Part shown: piece after piece, positions 9,019 to 17,450 of the stretch | Position numbering within the stretch: position 1 is the first letter of the stretch | Layout of the letters: every line of letters starts with the position of its first letter | Notes under the pieces: generated by a model | Seen by the model: only the letters and a program-made list of their open reading frames with translations | The model's database searches: none | What the model was told of the DNA's origin: nothing | Translations under genes and position numbers: made by a program | Source: an uncultured Aquimarina sp. | Lineage (GTDB): Bacteria; Bacteroidota; Bacteroidia; Flavobacteriales; Flavobacteriaceae | DNA: 64,000 nt | Assembly: GCA_947498455.1 (NCBI GenBank) | Contig: CANMKK010000022.1 | Coordinates: forward strand, 26,539-90,538 | Reading direction: 5' to 3'

Positions 9019-10926
9019 TTAAGATTCCTGTAGTTTATGAGAGAATTTAAGTACTATAAATTCTGCAGGACGGACAGCTGCCATTCCTATCTCTACATTA
9101 AGAATCCCATTAAGAATGTCTTGAGCGGTCATGGTTTGCCCCAATCCGACACGTACATAGAAAGCTTCGTCTGTTTTGGCTCCTGCCAGTGCACCTGCTC
9201 TCCATTGATTGGTTAGGAAATTCTCGATCATAGATCGGATTCGTACCCAGGTATTGGCATCATTAGGTTCAAAAACAAATTGCTCTGTTGCTTTTTTTAC
9301 TGATTCTTCTACCATATTGAAAAATCTACGTACCGGAACATACCTCCATTCATTGTCATTACCGGCCAATGTTCGGGCTCCCCAGACTAAATTTCCTTTG
9401 CCCGTAAATGCTCGGATTACATTGATTGATTTTCCCGCTACTTCATCGATATTTAGGCCTTCCTGATCTTTACTTGATAATTTTACTACAGGTTCATTTA
9501 CGGAGTTTAGTCCTACATTAGCCGGAGCTTTCCATACACCTCTTAGGTTATCTACCTTGGCATACACACCTGCAATAGCTCCAGAAGGAGGAAGCACTAC
9601 TCCATGTTGTTTTATTCCTGTAAGGATGGAGGCATATAAGGGTGATTCTACTTTAAGAATATCTTCTAATGCTTTTAGTACAGAAGATGCTTCTGCATAA
9701 AAATCATTAATGACTTTATTTAATTCATCAAAAGCTAATTGTAGAAAAGGTTTGGCAATTCCATACAGTTTATCAATGGTATTACTGGAACCAGCAACCC
9801 CAGAAACATCTACGGTAAAAGTGGCTGTTGTAGCTGTGGATGTTACTGTGGCAGTAGCTACATCTAGCTTATTGGGCGCACTTAACTTACCATTAATAGC
9901 TACAATTCCATCTTTATAGGCTTTATAAACACTATTAAATTTAGAATCATTCGCTTTGATAGCATCATATACTGCTTTTATGGCTGTATTGGTAATTGTT
10001 GCTCCAAAAAAGTCATTAAAGTAATCATTGATTAGTGCTATTTTGGCATTTAGTTCGGCTTTTTGGTTTGCTCCTGTAGCTTCTGTATATTTTGTAGCAG
10101 TATGATCAGTAACTATTGTTTTGGTTGCCTGATAATCTGTAGACGCTTTTTCAATATCGCTCAGTGTTGTGGTCTTGCCATCACTGAATTTGGATTCATC
10201 AATGATCGTATTAAATGCAACGGCTGCATTGTTTTTCTTTATAATAAGATCACTGAAATTAAAAGATAGTGGTAGCGAAGTTCTTAAGAAGGGATAGTAA
10301 CATCCTCCATACTTCAGATTACTATTAGATGGTATTTTATTACGATATTCTGATATTACATCTGTAGCCAGCGGATCGGTAAAATCTACATCCCCTTTAT
10401 AAACATCCATAATTGCAAAACGATCTTGTAAAATTTCGCATTCGTCTAACATTTTAGAATGTACGTCTTTAAGGTCATTAATATCTGCTAATAAGGATGC
10501 ATCAGGAGAAACGTATAATGTGGGTTCATCGAATTTTTTTAGTGCATCAATACCATCAATGAAATTTTGTTTGGTTACAGCTCCGTATGTACCTATCGAA
10601 ACTATATAACAATCTCCACCGCCATTATCATAAAATAACTTTAGACTATCGTACAGGTACATTGTATCACCAGATGTTACATTTTTTACAGAATTGTTGG
10701 TGTCCAAATCTACTGTAAGTCCCCCTTCTGGACCTTCGCCATATAATAATTTGTATTCTAACAGCGAACGTATCTTTTTAGGTTTCATTCCAAGGTCATT
10801 ATTGATCCCTTGCCTTTTTGTATACCCTATAAATGCTGGAATTGCAGTAGGGACCTGTGCTATCGAAGGAGGAAATGTACTTACTTCTTCAACATATACG
10901 CCAGGTGATTTTAATGTACTTGCCAT
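9019..10926 (-). CDS. Contractile sheath protein with a long central insertion
   Basis: 635 residues. The N-terminus MASTLKSPGVYVEEVSTFPPS and a strand ending IPAFIGYT mark the sheath family. The C-terminal core contains PPSGAIAGVYA (about 446-456), RGVWKAPANVG (about 462-472) and FEPNDANTW. Between about residues 225 and 430 is an Ala/Thr/Lys-rich, largely helical segment that ordinary sheaths of roughly 430-480 residues lack; it probably forms an extra outer domain on the fibre surface. Only this one sheath gene is visible, whereas Afp has three. It sits between an unrecognised gene and the tube gene. Confidence 0.93.
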   Translation of the reverse strand: MASTLKSPGVYVEEVSTFPPSIAQVPTAIPAFIGYTKRQGINNDLGMKPKKIRSLLEYKLLYGEGPEGGLTVDLDTNNSVKNVTSGDTMYLYDSLKLFYDNGGGDCYIVSIGTYGAVTKQNFIDGIDALKKFDEPTLYVSPDASLLADINDLKDVHSKMLDECEILQDRFAIMDVYKGDVDFTDPLATDVISEYRNKIPSNSNLKYGGCYYPFLRTSLPLSFNFSDLIIKKNNAAVAFNTIIDESKFSDGKTTTLSDIEKASTDYQATKTIVTDHTATKYTEATGANQKAELNAKIALINDYFNDFFGATITNTAIKAVYDAIKANDSKFNSVYKAYKDGIVAINGKLSAPNKLDVATATVTSTATTATFTVDVSGVAGSSNTIDKLYGIAKPFLQLAFDELNKVINDFYAEASSVLKALEDILKVESPLYASILTGIKQHGVVLPPSGAIAGVYAKVDNLRGVWKAPANVGLNSVNEPVVKLSSKDQEGLNIDEVAGKSINVIRAFTGKGNLVWGARTLAGNDNEWRYVPVRRFFNMVEESVKKATEQFVFEPNDANTWVRIRSMIENFLTNQWRAGALAGAKTDEAFYVRVGLGQTMTAQDILNGILNVEIGMAAVRPAEFIVLKFSHKLQES

Positions 10927-10936
10927 AATTATTGAT

Positions 10937-11506
10937 TTATATGATTATTGTATTAATTTTATGTGCACTATTTGGAATATGACCCGTAAGCCGAAAACGT
11001 ATTTGTGCAACTTGTTGGCGGTTGTAATCACCATTTTCTAAACTATAATTAGTTTCTATAGGATTGTTGTCTATATCGGGTGCTGATGCCGGAGCATCGT
11101 ATATCGCACTATATAGATTGTATGTAAATATTAAATTGGTTTCATTATCATTTTTGGGTCGTGGCCCAAAATGTTCCCAAGTAGTATTCTTAAGGAATTT
11201 TTTAGTTGCAATACAGAAAAAGTCCAATTGAATGTCCAATGTGTTGGTATTTAACCAGTCAATGGAACCGTTTGGAGTATAGAGAACATTCCCTTCTATA
11301 TCTTTTGACTCATTAAAAGTAGCAGATGTTCTATAGGTAATAGTAAAACCAGCATCAGTAGGTTTCATAAGAAGTTTATAATCCGTAAAAAGCTGTAATG
11401 TATCCTGAGAAGGAAGAAACGTTACATTATTTTCTAATGGAATATTAGTAGGATGTTGGATTTCCAATGCAACTAGAGTTTCGTATGTATAAATAAAATG
11501 ACTCAT
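10937..11506 (-). CDS. Unrecognised protein of the injection-system operon
   Basis: 189 residues from the ATG at 11504-11506. A longer in-frame reading back to 11629 would overlap the DUF4255 gene by more than 120 bases, so I reject it. This ATG overlaps the stop of the preceding gene (taatg), a classic coupling signal. The sequence is beta-rich, with LFTDYKLLMKP, TFNESKDIEG and an aromatic YNLYSAIYDAPAS segment. I do not recognise a family. Its place between the tail terminator and the sheath suggests a cap or terminator partner, but that is inference from position only. Confidence 0.75.
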   Translation of the reverse strand: MSHFIYTYETLVALEIQHPTNIPLENNVTFLPSQDTLQLFTDYKLLMKPTDAGFTITYRTSATFNESKDIEGNVLYTPNGSIDWLNTNTLDIQLDFFCIATKKFLKNTTWEHFGPRPKNDNETNLIFTYNLYSAIYDAPASAPDIDNNPIETNYSLENGDYNRQQVAQIRFRLTGHIPNSAHKINTIII

Positions 11507-12072
11507 TATCGTAGATCTCCTGTTATAGTTTTGATTATTGGTGACAATTGTTCTTCTGCAAATTCTAATTCCGAAACTCTTGCTTTGTATACAACATGCG
11601 GAAACTGTTTCCCACCAAGGGTTCCCCATATATGATTGATTTGCTCAAATGTGGGGGACACTAATTCCAGTGTTAGCTCGATATCACTTTCATCCGATGT
11701 AAATTGAAAGGTTTTGTGGGTCTGGAAGTATTTTATAATTCTATGAATCGCCGCCACAGACATATCATATGATAAGGTAGCAGAGAAAAGGAGAAAGTAG
11801 TTGAGATGTATTTTTGGAAATCGTTTATCAACTGCATAATTACCGTTGTTTTGTAGTTTTAATTTGGCATTGGGAAAGTTTCGTAAGGTGGATTCTTCCT
11901 CTATTTTTACAATGGTTATAAAGATATTGGAACCAGTACTTCCGGAAAAATCATTGGTTCCAAAATCTCCAATATTAGCAATATCCGTTTTTACAGTTTT
12001 AGTGATAGAGGATAAGGCATTGATATAGGTATCTAAGTCCGATCCGATATGCGTTATAAAATCTTTTAACAT
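11506..12072 (-). CDS. DUF4255 / Pvc16 N-terminal-like tail terminator, Afp16-like
   Basis: 188 residues. The layout matches DUF4255 (Pvc16_N): an opening helix with DLDTYIN, then NIFITIVKIEEESTLRN, HLNYFLLFSATLSYDMS, a helix AIHRIIKYFQTHKTF and LELVSPTFEQINHIWGTLGGK. Afp16-type proteins terminate the tube and sheath at the distal end. It is the first gene of the visible minus-strand operon, with about 375 bases of non-coding DNA before the divergent gene, so the operon promoter should lie there. Confidence 0.88.
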   Translation of the reverse strand: MLKDFITHIGSDLDTYINALSSITKTVKTDIANIGDFGTNDFSGSTGSNIFITIVKIEEESTLRNFPNAKLKLQNNGNYAVDKRFPKIHLNYFLLFSATLSYDMSVAAIHRIIKYFQTHKTFQFTSDESDIELTLELVSPTFEQINHIWGTLGGKQFPHVVYKARVSELEFAEEQLSPIIKTITGDLR

Positions 12073-12447
12073 TGTGAGTTGTAATTTAAAGTAAGCTTTA
12101 CGACTATTGATTTGCTAACTAAAATTACCGTGTTGGGGCAGACGGTTTATGAGTTATTTCATTGTAAAATTAAGCGTAGATTTTTCAAAATCAATGAGTT
12201 ATTTAACGGATTTTACATAGGGGAATGGCTTTAAAATTATAGGGTAAATACCCCTAAAGCCATACAGGGGGAAAACCCCCGTATCTACAAAAATGGATAA
12301 ATTCTTTATTTTAGTTAAGCGATTGTTTTATAGTGGTTTAATTGCTTTTATTTGATCTGATATAAAATTGAAAAGGTACCCTTATTTGTATATACGGGAG
12401 GTTTTTGAATATATTAGCAAATCTAACAAACCCAAAAAAGTAATATT
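12073..12447. promoter_or_regulatory. Divergent intergenic region with two adjacent hairpins
   Basis: This spacer separates the injection-system operon (minus) from the signalling cassette (plus) and must hold both promoters. Two hairpins stand side by side: GGCTTTA (12227-12233) pairs with TAAAGCC (12255-12261) around an inner GGGTaaatACCC; and ATACaGGGGG (12262-12271) pairs with CCCCCGTAT (12276-12284) around aaaa. Neither has a T-run, so they are not simple terminators. I could not place a convincing TAnnTTTG promoter on either strand. Confidence 0.5.
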
Positions 12448-12921
12448 ATGGCAAAAGAAGTACGTAAACCTAAAAAAAATAAGAAACCTGAGAAATGTAT
12501 AAGTCCAGAAGAGGCAAGAGAGCTACATGATAACTGGGATAAGGATAGAGGGCATCATTTAAAAAAATGCCTTGGACACGAAGATACCAGAGAATTTTGG
12601 TGGAGCGTAGAAGAATTACAAGAATATCTGAAGTATGTAAAAAAAGAATCTAAAAAGCAAGGAATAGAAAATCCTGGGATTCGTATATATCTAGGAGCGT
12701 ATTCTAAATCTAAATGCAGTATGGGTAGGGGGTATTCGACCTTATTTATGGCACCTACAGGAACGAAACCTGGAGCCCTAGGTAAAGATGGGAGAGGAGA
12801 TTCTGGAGGACAAGGCAGTCCAAGTGATGATGGTGCTCCTAGTTCAGGAGATGATTCTAATAATTATGATATAGACGCTTATAATGGCGGATTTGGTGGT
12901 AGGCCTCCAAAAAATTATTAA
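12448..12921 (+). CDS. Unrecognised small protein with Gly/Asp-rich tail
   Basis: 157 residues, no signal peptide and no membrane segment. The N-terminus is very basic (KEVRKPKKNKKPEK). The middle is charged and helical (EEARELHDNW, FWWSVEELQEYLKYVKKESK) and is followed by IRIYLGAYSKS. The last 55 residues are low-complexity Gly/Ser/Asp/Pro, ending YNGGFGGRPPKNY. I do not recognise a family. It overlaps the following membrane gene by one base (taatg), so the two are likely co-translated and could form one signalling or surface unit. Confidence 0.75.
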   Translation: MAKEVRKPKKNKKPEKCISPEEARELHDNWDKDRGHHLKKCLGHEDTREFWWSVEELQEYLKYVKKESKKQGIENPGIRIYLGAYSKSKCSMGRGYSTLFMAPTGTKPGALGKDGRGDSGGQGSPSDDGAPSSGDDSNNYDIDAYNGGFGGRPPKNY

Positions 12922-13631
12922 TGAGTTTTTTAGATTATTCATTTTATTTTTCTGAAATTTTAGCAGCAATTTCAGGGTTGATATACGCAAAATACCAAGG
13001 AGATAAAGCTTCTCGGTATTTTGTTTTTTTTCTTTGTATTACAGTTGTTGTCGAAACGTATGGAATGTTATCCATAAACTTTCTTAATTGGAGTTTTTTA
13101 GAGGCTTATAGTAATTCCAAATTTATTATAAGTAATCTTTGGGTGTACAATGTTTATTATGTTTTTAATTATGCTGTTTATACTTTTTTCTTCAGAAGTT
13201 ATTTGGTTAATAATTTGAGGCGAAATTTATTATTAATAATTACAACGATTTATTTTTTTAGTGCATTAGTTAATTTATTTTATTCTGACGTATTATTCGA
13301 ATCGTATTCATTGTACACAACAATTTTTGGAACTCTGTTAATTTTATTAAGTGTTTTTCTTTATTTCTATGAAATGATCAAGAGTGATAAAATTCTTAAA
13401 TTCTATAAAAATGTAGCTTTTTATATTGCTATTGGGTCTATTATTTTTCATGTATGTACTGCACCATTATTTATTTTTAGTAAATATTTTAAAACAATAA
13501 ATAATGAATTTCTAAATGTTTATTATATTATTTTACCAATAGCAATTATTTTTATGTATACTTGCTATATTTTAGGTTTCATAATATGTTTACCGCACAA
13601 AATACTTTATCAAAAGAGCAAACTTTATTAA
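12921..13631 (+). CDS. Seven-transmembrane protein of a two-component cassette
   Basis: 236 residues, strongly hydrophobic, with about seven predicted membrane helices and only short loops. No catalytic motif is visible. The 3' end overlaps the start of the histidine kinase by 46 bases, and the 5' end overlaps the small upstream gene by one base. By context it is a membrane sensor or accessory that supplies input to the kinase, which itself has only one membrane helix. The family is unknown to me. Confidence 0.75.
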   Translation: MSFLDYSFYFSEILAAISGLIYAKYQGDKASRYFVFFLCITVVVETYGMLSINFLNWSFLEAYSNSKFIISNLWVYNVYYVFNYAVYTFFFRSYLVNNLRRNLLLIITTIYFFSALVNLFYSDVLFESYSLYTTIFGTLLILLSVFLYFYEMIKSDKILKFYKNVAFYIAIGSIIFHVCTAPLFIFSKYFKTINNEFLNVYYIILPIAIIFMYTCYILGFIICLPHKILYQKSKLY

Positions 13632-14389
13632 TTGTATATTTTACCATAATTATCCTGTTTTTTATGGTATTCGGTATTATATTCTTTATTGCTTTCCAAA
13701 GACGTAAAAACAAATTACTTGTAGAAAAATTTAAGTCAGAACAACGTTTTAATGAAGAGTTAAAGGACTCTAAATTAGAGATACAGGAACAAACCTTAAA
13801 AAATGTAAGTTGGGAATTGCATGATAATATAGGGCAATTATTATCTACTGCCGTGATGCAAATCAATATATTAAGTACAAGAGTGGATCCAAATATTTCT
13901 GATTCTATAAAAGATGTAAGAGCATTGGTAAGTGATAGTCTACAAGAAATACGAAGCCTTTCTAAAACATTGAATAGAGAAGTAATCCAAAATATTGGCT
14001 TAGAAAAATCTATACAGGTAGAACTGGATCGGTTTGAAAAACTAAACTTTTTAGAAACTGAATTTCAAATTACCGGAGAAGAGATTACACCCAATCCCAA
14101 AGATGAGATTATTATCTATCGCATTATTCAGGAATTTTTATCGAATACTATTAAACATGCAGAGGCGTCACATCTAAAAGTGATGTTGCAGTATACATCG
14201 AATAACCTTAGTATTACTGTAGAAGATGATGGAGTAGGTTTTGATATAGAATCTGTACAAGCAAATTCTGGATTATTAAATATGAAAAGTCGAGCAGCAT
14301 TAATAGATGCTGATCTTATCTATAATTCTACTCCTGGAAAAGGAGTGTTTCTTAAATTAATATACCCCTTTAAAAATAAAATACAATAA
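13586..14389 (+). CDS. Sensor histidine kinase, NarL/HisKA_3 type
   Basis: 267 residues from the ATG at 13586. A longer frame to a TTG at 13562 is possible, but the ATG start has the more typical length and the better initiation codon. One membrane helix (residues 12-37) leads into a coiled segment and a HisKA_3 domain with phospho-acceptor His79 in WELHDNIGQLL. The HATPase domain shows EFLSNTIKHAEA (N box) and VEDDGVGFD (G1 box). It lacks a periplasmic sensor domain, so input probably comes from the overlapping 7-TM protein. Its partner is the response regulator 17 bases downstream. Confidence 0.92.
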   Translation: MFTAQNTLSKEQTLLIVYFTIIILFFMVFGIIFFIAFQRRKNKLLVEKFKSEQRFNEELKDSKLEIQEQTLKNVSWELHDNIGQLLSTAVMQINILSTRVDPNISDSIKDVRALVSDSLQEIRSLSKTLNREVIQNIGLEKSIQVELDRFEKLNFLETEFQITGEEITPNPKDEIIIYRIIQEFLSNTIKHAEASHLKVMLQYTSNNLSITVEDDGVGFDIESVQANSGLLNMKSRAALIDADLIYNSTPGKGVFLKLIYPFKNKIQ

Positions 14390-14406
14390 ACTAAACGTAC
14401 TAAGAG

Positions 14407-15051
14407 ATGAAGAAAAAAACTATTGTTATTGTAGATGATCATCTGCTTTTTGCACAATCCCTAGAGAGCCTTATTTCTAATTTAGAGGGATATGAAGTAT
14501 TAGGGTTGTTAAGAAATGGAAAAGAACTTACTCAATATTACTTACATAAGAGAAAAACACCGGACCTTATCCTATTAGATGTAAAAATGCCTGTAATGGA
14601 TGGTATACAGACCATGCAGTGGTTAAAAGAAAATCAACCAGATCAAAAGGTACTTGCACTAACGATGGAAGATGATGAGGAAACTATAATAAAGATGCTT
14701 CGGGCTGGTGCCAGAGGGTATTTGTTAAAAGATATTCATCCAGAGAATTTTGAATTCGCTATGAAAATGGTGATTGAGCAAGGATTCTATTACTCTAGTA
14801 AAATCGAAATGGCGTTAAAATACTCGGATGAAGATGCAGTTAAAAATGCGGAGGATACATTGACAGAAAGAGAATGGACATTTCTAAAATATGCGTGCTC
14901 CGAGCTTACCTATAAAAAAATTGCAGATGAAATGCATTTAAGCCCCAAAACCGTGGAAAATTATAGAGAAGCTGTGTTTAGAAAATTGAATGTAAAAACA
15001 AGAGTTGGATTGGTAATTTATTGTATGAAAAATAATTTGTTCAAATTTTAG
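14407..15051 (+). CDS. NarL/FixJ-family DNA-binding response regulator
   Basis: 214 residues. The receiver domain has acidic residues in VIVDDH, phospho-acceptor Asp58 in LILLDVKMPVMDG, a switch Thr in LALTMEDDEE and Lys in GYLLKDIHP. The LuxR-type helix-turn-helix covers residues 155-214 (LTEREWTFLKYACSELTYKK, then MHLSPKTVENYREAVFRKLN). It is the output of the kinase just upstream. The divergent contractile operon is a natural target, but nothing in the sequence proves it. Confidence 0.93.
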   Translation: MKKKTIVIVDDHLLFAQSLESLISNLEGYEVLGLLRNGKELTQYYLHKRKTPDLILLDVKMPVMDGIQTMQWLKENQPDQKVLALTMEDDEETIIKMLRAGARGYLLKDIHPENFEFAMKMVIEQGFYYSSKIEMALKYSDEDAVKNAEDTLTEREWTFLKYACSELTYKKIADEMHLSPKTVENYREAVFRKLNVKTRVGLVIYCMKNNLFKF

Positions 15052-15196
15052 GTAAAGAAGCTAGCTATATTTTTTGAATTAAAATCAACAAATTAATGAT
15101 TTCGTTATGAATTTAAAAAATATTCCTACCTTTGAAAGCTTATGTTTAAGGTAAAAGTAAAACTTAAGTTTTGGAAGTAATTCTTTGTTTACTACA
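15052..15196. other. Spacer before the ilv leader, with a possible second promoter
   Basis: Between the response regulator and the ilv promoter there is no gene. A TACCTTTG element at 15127-15134 fits the Bacteroidota -7 consensus TAnnTTTG, but the -33 region about 22 bases upstream reads TTCG rather than TTG, so it is weaker than the promoter at 15197-15228. It may be an additional start for the ilv transcript. Confidence 0.4.
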
Positions 15197-15228
15197 TTGT
15201 TTTTTAAAATTGTATTTTCCTATCTTTG
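15197..15228 (+). promoter_or_regulatory. Bacteroidota sigma-A promoter of the ilv operon
   Basis: TTG at 15197-15199 and TATCTTTG at 15221-15228 are separated by 21 bases. This matches the Bacteroidota -33 (TTG) and -7 (TAnnTTTG) elements. Transcription should start near 15234, only a few bases before the leader-peptide ATG at 15238. That short distance is what an attenuation leader needs. Confidence 0.8.
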
Positions 15229-15237
15229 CAGCTCTAA

Positions 15238-15303
15238 ATGAGAAAATTGAATTTACATATTGTTAATGTCATTAGCGTCGAGGTGATTATTTCATCTTGC
15301 TAA
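15238..15303 (+). CDS. ilv operon leader peptide
   Basis: A 21-codon ORF begins a few bases after the promoter: MRKLNLHIVNVI, then SVEVIISSC and a stop. Ten of the 21 residues are Leu, Ile or Val, packed as HIVNVISVEVII, exactly the amino acids made by the downstream genes. Its stop codon (15301-15303) overlaps the first of three alternating RNA segments, so a ribosome that reaches the stop would cover that segment. Leader peptides of this kind are established for ilv operons; this peptide is read here directly from the sequence. Confidence 0.82.
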   Translation: MRKLNLHIVNVISVEVIISSC

Positions 15304-15364
15304 AGGGATATTGCAATATAGATAGATATAATTGGTCCCTTTGCGAAAGTAAAGGGATTTTTTT
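15302..15364 (+). terminator. ilv attenuator: alternating antiterminator and terminator hairpins
   Basis: Three segments can pair in two ways: AAAGGGA (15302-15308), TCCCTTT (15336-15342) and AAAGGGA (15351-15357) followed by seven T (15358-15364). Segments 2 and 3 form an intrinsic terminator; segments 1 and 2 form the competing antiterminator. A ribosome finishing the leader peptide masks segment 1 and favours termination. A ribosome stalled at the Ile/Val codons leaves segment 1 free and favours read-through into ilvD. Confidence 0.82.
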
Positions 15365-15658
15365 GATGCTAAATTTTAAGTAGCGTCTAAATGATATAAT
15401 TCTTTATATAGAAATAAAGGTTATATACTAAAGTTTTATGAGTAGTGATTGTAAATATATTGAATGTAACTATTTGATTATTAAGTTTTAGGATGTTTTT
15501 GAGTTAAGTTGAGTATTGTAAGGGTATTGAATATAATTTAACAGTTTAGACACTACAGAATAATTTTACATCGTGGTTCATTTATTTGAGTAAGAATAGC
15601 GCAGGTAAATGGCTAATTTTTTGAAGTATTACTAAGAAAAACACATATTAAGTATAAA
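15365..15658. other. Long untranslated stretch between attenuator and ilvD
   Basis: About 290 bases of AT-rich DNA separate the attenuator from the ilvD start. I find no open frame, promoter with a TAnnTTTG box or convincing hairpin in it. The length is unusual, since attenuators usually sit closer to the first gene. It may simply be a long 5' leader or hide a weak second promoter. Confidence 0.4.
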
Positions 15659-17335
15659 ATGAGTATTAATAAATATAGTAAACAAGTCACGCAAGACGAC
15701 ACTCAACCTGCTGCGCAAGCAATGCTTCATGCAATAGGTTTAACAGATGAAGATTTTAAAAAACCATTGGTAGGTATTGCTAGTACAGGTTACGAAGGAA
15801 ATCCTTGTAATATGCACCTCAATGATTTAGCTAAACTTGTTAAGAAAGGAACTGAAAAGGAAGATGTTGTAGGTTTAATATTCAATACAATAGGAGTTAG
15901 TGACGGTATTTCTATGGGAACACCCGGAATGCGTTTTTCATTGCCATCTAGAGATGTAATTGCTGATTCAATGGAAACAGTTGTGCAAGCGATGTCCTAT
16001 GATGGAATGGTAACCGTTGTTGGTTGTGACAAGAATATGCCTGGAGCTTTGATGGCCATGTTGCGGTTAAATCGACCAGCTATATTAGTATATGGAGGGA
16101 CTATAGCTTCTGGATTACATGGAGGAAAAAAATTAGATGTAGTATCTGCTTTTGAAGCCTGGGGAGAAAAAGTTGCGGGATCTATAACACAGAAAGAGTA
16201 TAAGAATGTTATAGAAAAAGCATGTCCTGGAGCTGGAGCTTGTGGAGGTATGTATACTGCAAATACAATGGCATCAGCGATTGAAGCATTAGGAATGTCA
16301 TTACCATATAATTCTTCAAACCCTGCGATTAGTAATAATAAAGAAGAGGAGAGTATAGCTGCAGGAGCGGCTATGAGGTTATTATTAGAAAAAGATATAA
16401 AACCGAAAGATATTGTAACCAAAAAATCGTTAGAAAATGCGATTCGATTAGTAACGGTATTAGGAGGTTCTACCAATGCAGTATTACACTTCTTAGCAAT
16501 TGCACGAGCTGCAGATGTAGAATTTACATTAGCTGATTTCCAAAGAATAAGTGATGAAACACCTTTCTTGGCAGACCTGAAACCAAGTGGAAAATATCTT
16601 ATGGAAGATGTTCACGAAGTAGGAGGTATACCGGCAGTATTAAAATACTTATTAAAGAAAGGTTTATTACACGGAGATTGTCTGACAGTTACAGGTAAAA
16701 CCTTAGCCGAAAATTTATTAGATGTACCAGACCTTGCTGAAGGGCAAGATGTAATTAAACCATTAGAAAGCCCAATAAAGGAAACAGGTCACTTAAGAAT
16801 TATGTTTGGTAACTTGGCAGAGGATGGATGTGTTGCTAAGATAACGGGTAAGGAAGGACTACGTTTTCAAGGAAAAGCAAAGGTATTTGATAGTGAATAT
16901 GATGCCAATGATGGAATAAGAGATGGAAAAGTAGAAAAGGGAGATGTTGTCGTTATTAGATACGAAGGGCCAAAAGGAGGTCCTGGAATGCCAGAAATGT
17001 TAAAGCCTACCGCTGCAATTATGGGAGCTGGTTTAGGTAAAGATGTTGCGTTGATTACCGATGGAAGATTCTCCGGAGGTACACACGGATTTGTAGTAGG
17101 TCATATTACACCAGAGGCACAAGAAGGTGGTTTGATAGGATTAGTGGAAGATGGAGATATCATTACCATAGATGCAGAAACAAATTCTATCACTGTGGCA
17201 ATAGAAGATCGTGAAATACAGAAAAGAAGATCTTTATGGATTAAACCACCATTAAAATTCGAGAAAGGAGTTTTATATAAATATGCTAAGACAGTATCAT
17301 CTGCATCATTAGGATGTGTAACAGATGAGTTTTAA
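15659..17335 (+). CDS. ilvD: Dihydroxy-acid dehydratase
   Basis: 558 residues, full length for the enzyme that dehydrates 2,3-dihydroxy-3-methylbutanoate and -pentanoate to the 2-oxo acids of valine and isoleucine. The three Fe-S cysteines are Cys50 (GNPCNMH), Cys123 ([10 protein letters not shown]) and Cys195 ([14 protein letters not shown]). Further signatures are [19 protein letters not shown] and, near the C-terminus, [14 protein letters not shown]. It is the first structural gene of the ilv operon and lies about 290 bases beyond the attenuator. ilvB follows after 115 bases. Confidence 0.98.
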   Translation: MSINKYSKQVTQDDTQPAAQAMLHAIGLTDEDFKKPLVGIASTGYEGNPCNMHLNDLAKLVKKGTEKEDVVGLIFNTIGVSDGISMGTPGMRFSLPSRDVIADSMETVVQAMSYDGMVTVVGCDKNMPGALMAMLRLNRPAILVYGGTIASGLHGGKKLDVVSAFEAWGEKVAGSITQKEYKNVIEKACPGAGACGGMYTANTMASAIEALGMSLPYNSSNPAISNNKEEESIAAGAAMRLLLEKDIKPKDIVTKKSLENAIRLVTVLGGSTNAVLHFLAIARAADVEFTLADFQRISDETPFLADLKPSGKYLMEDVHEVGGIPAVLKYLLKKGLLHGDCLTVTGKTLAENLLDVPDLAEGQDVIKPLESPIKETGHLRIMFGNLAEDGCVAKITGKEGLRFQGKAKVFDSEYDANDGIRDGKVEKGDVVVIRYEGPKGGPGMPEMLKPTAAIMGAGLGKDVALITDGRFSGGTHGFVVGHITPEAQEGGLIGLVEDGDIITIDAETNSITVAIEDREIQKRRSLWIKPPLKFEKGVLYKYAKTVSSASLGCVTDEF

Positions 17336-17450
17336 TAATGATCCTTAATGGGGTACGAATACTGGAATAGTAATATTTATTAAAGCTAAAATCTAAAAAA
17401 AATAAAGTTTACGCTACTTATAGAAATAGCTAAACCTAATAAAAAAGCGT

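Noticed and set aside
11507..11629. Longer start for the gene at 10937-11506
   Set aside because: It would overlap the DUF4255 gene by over 120 bases; the taatg overlap at 11504-11508 is the normal coupled start.
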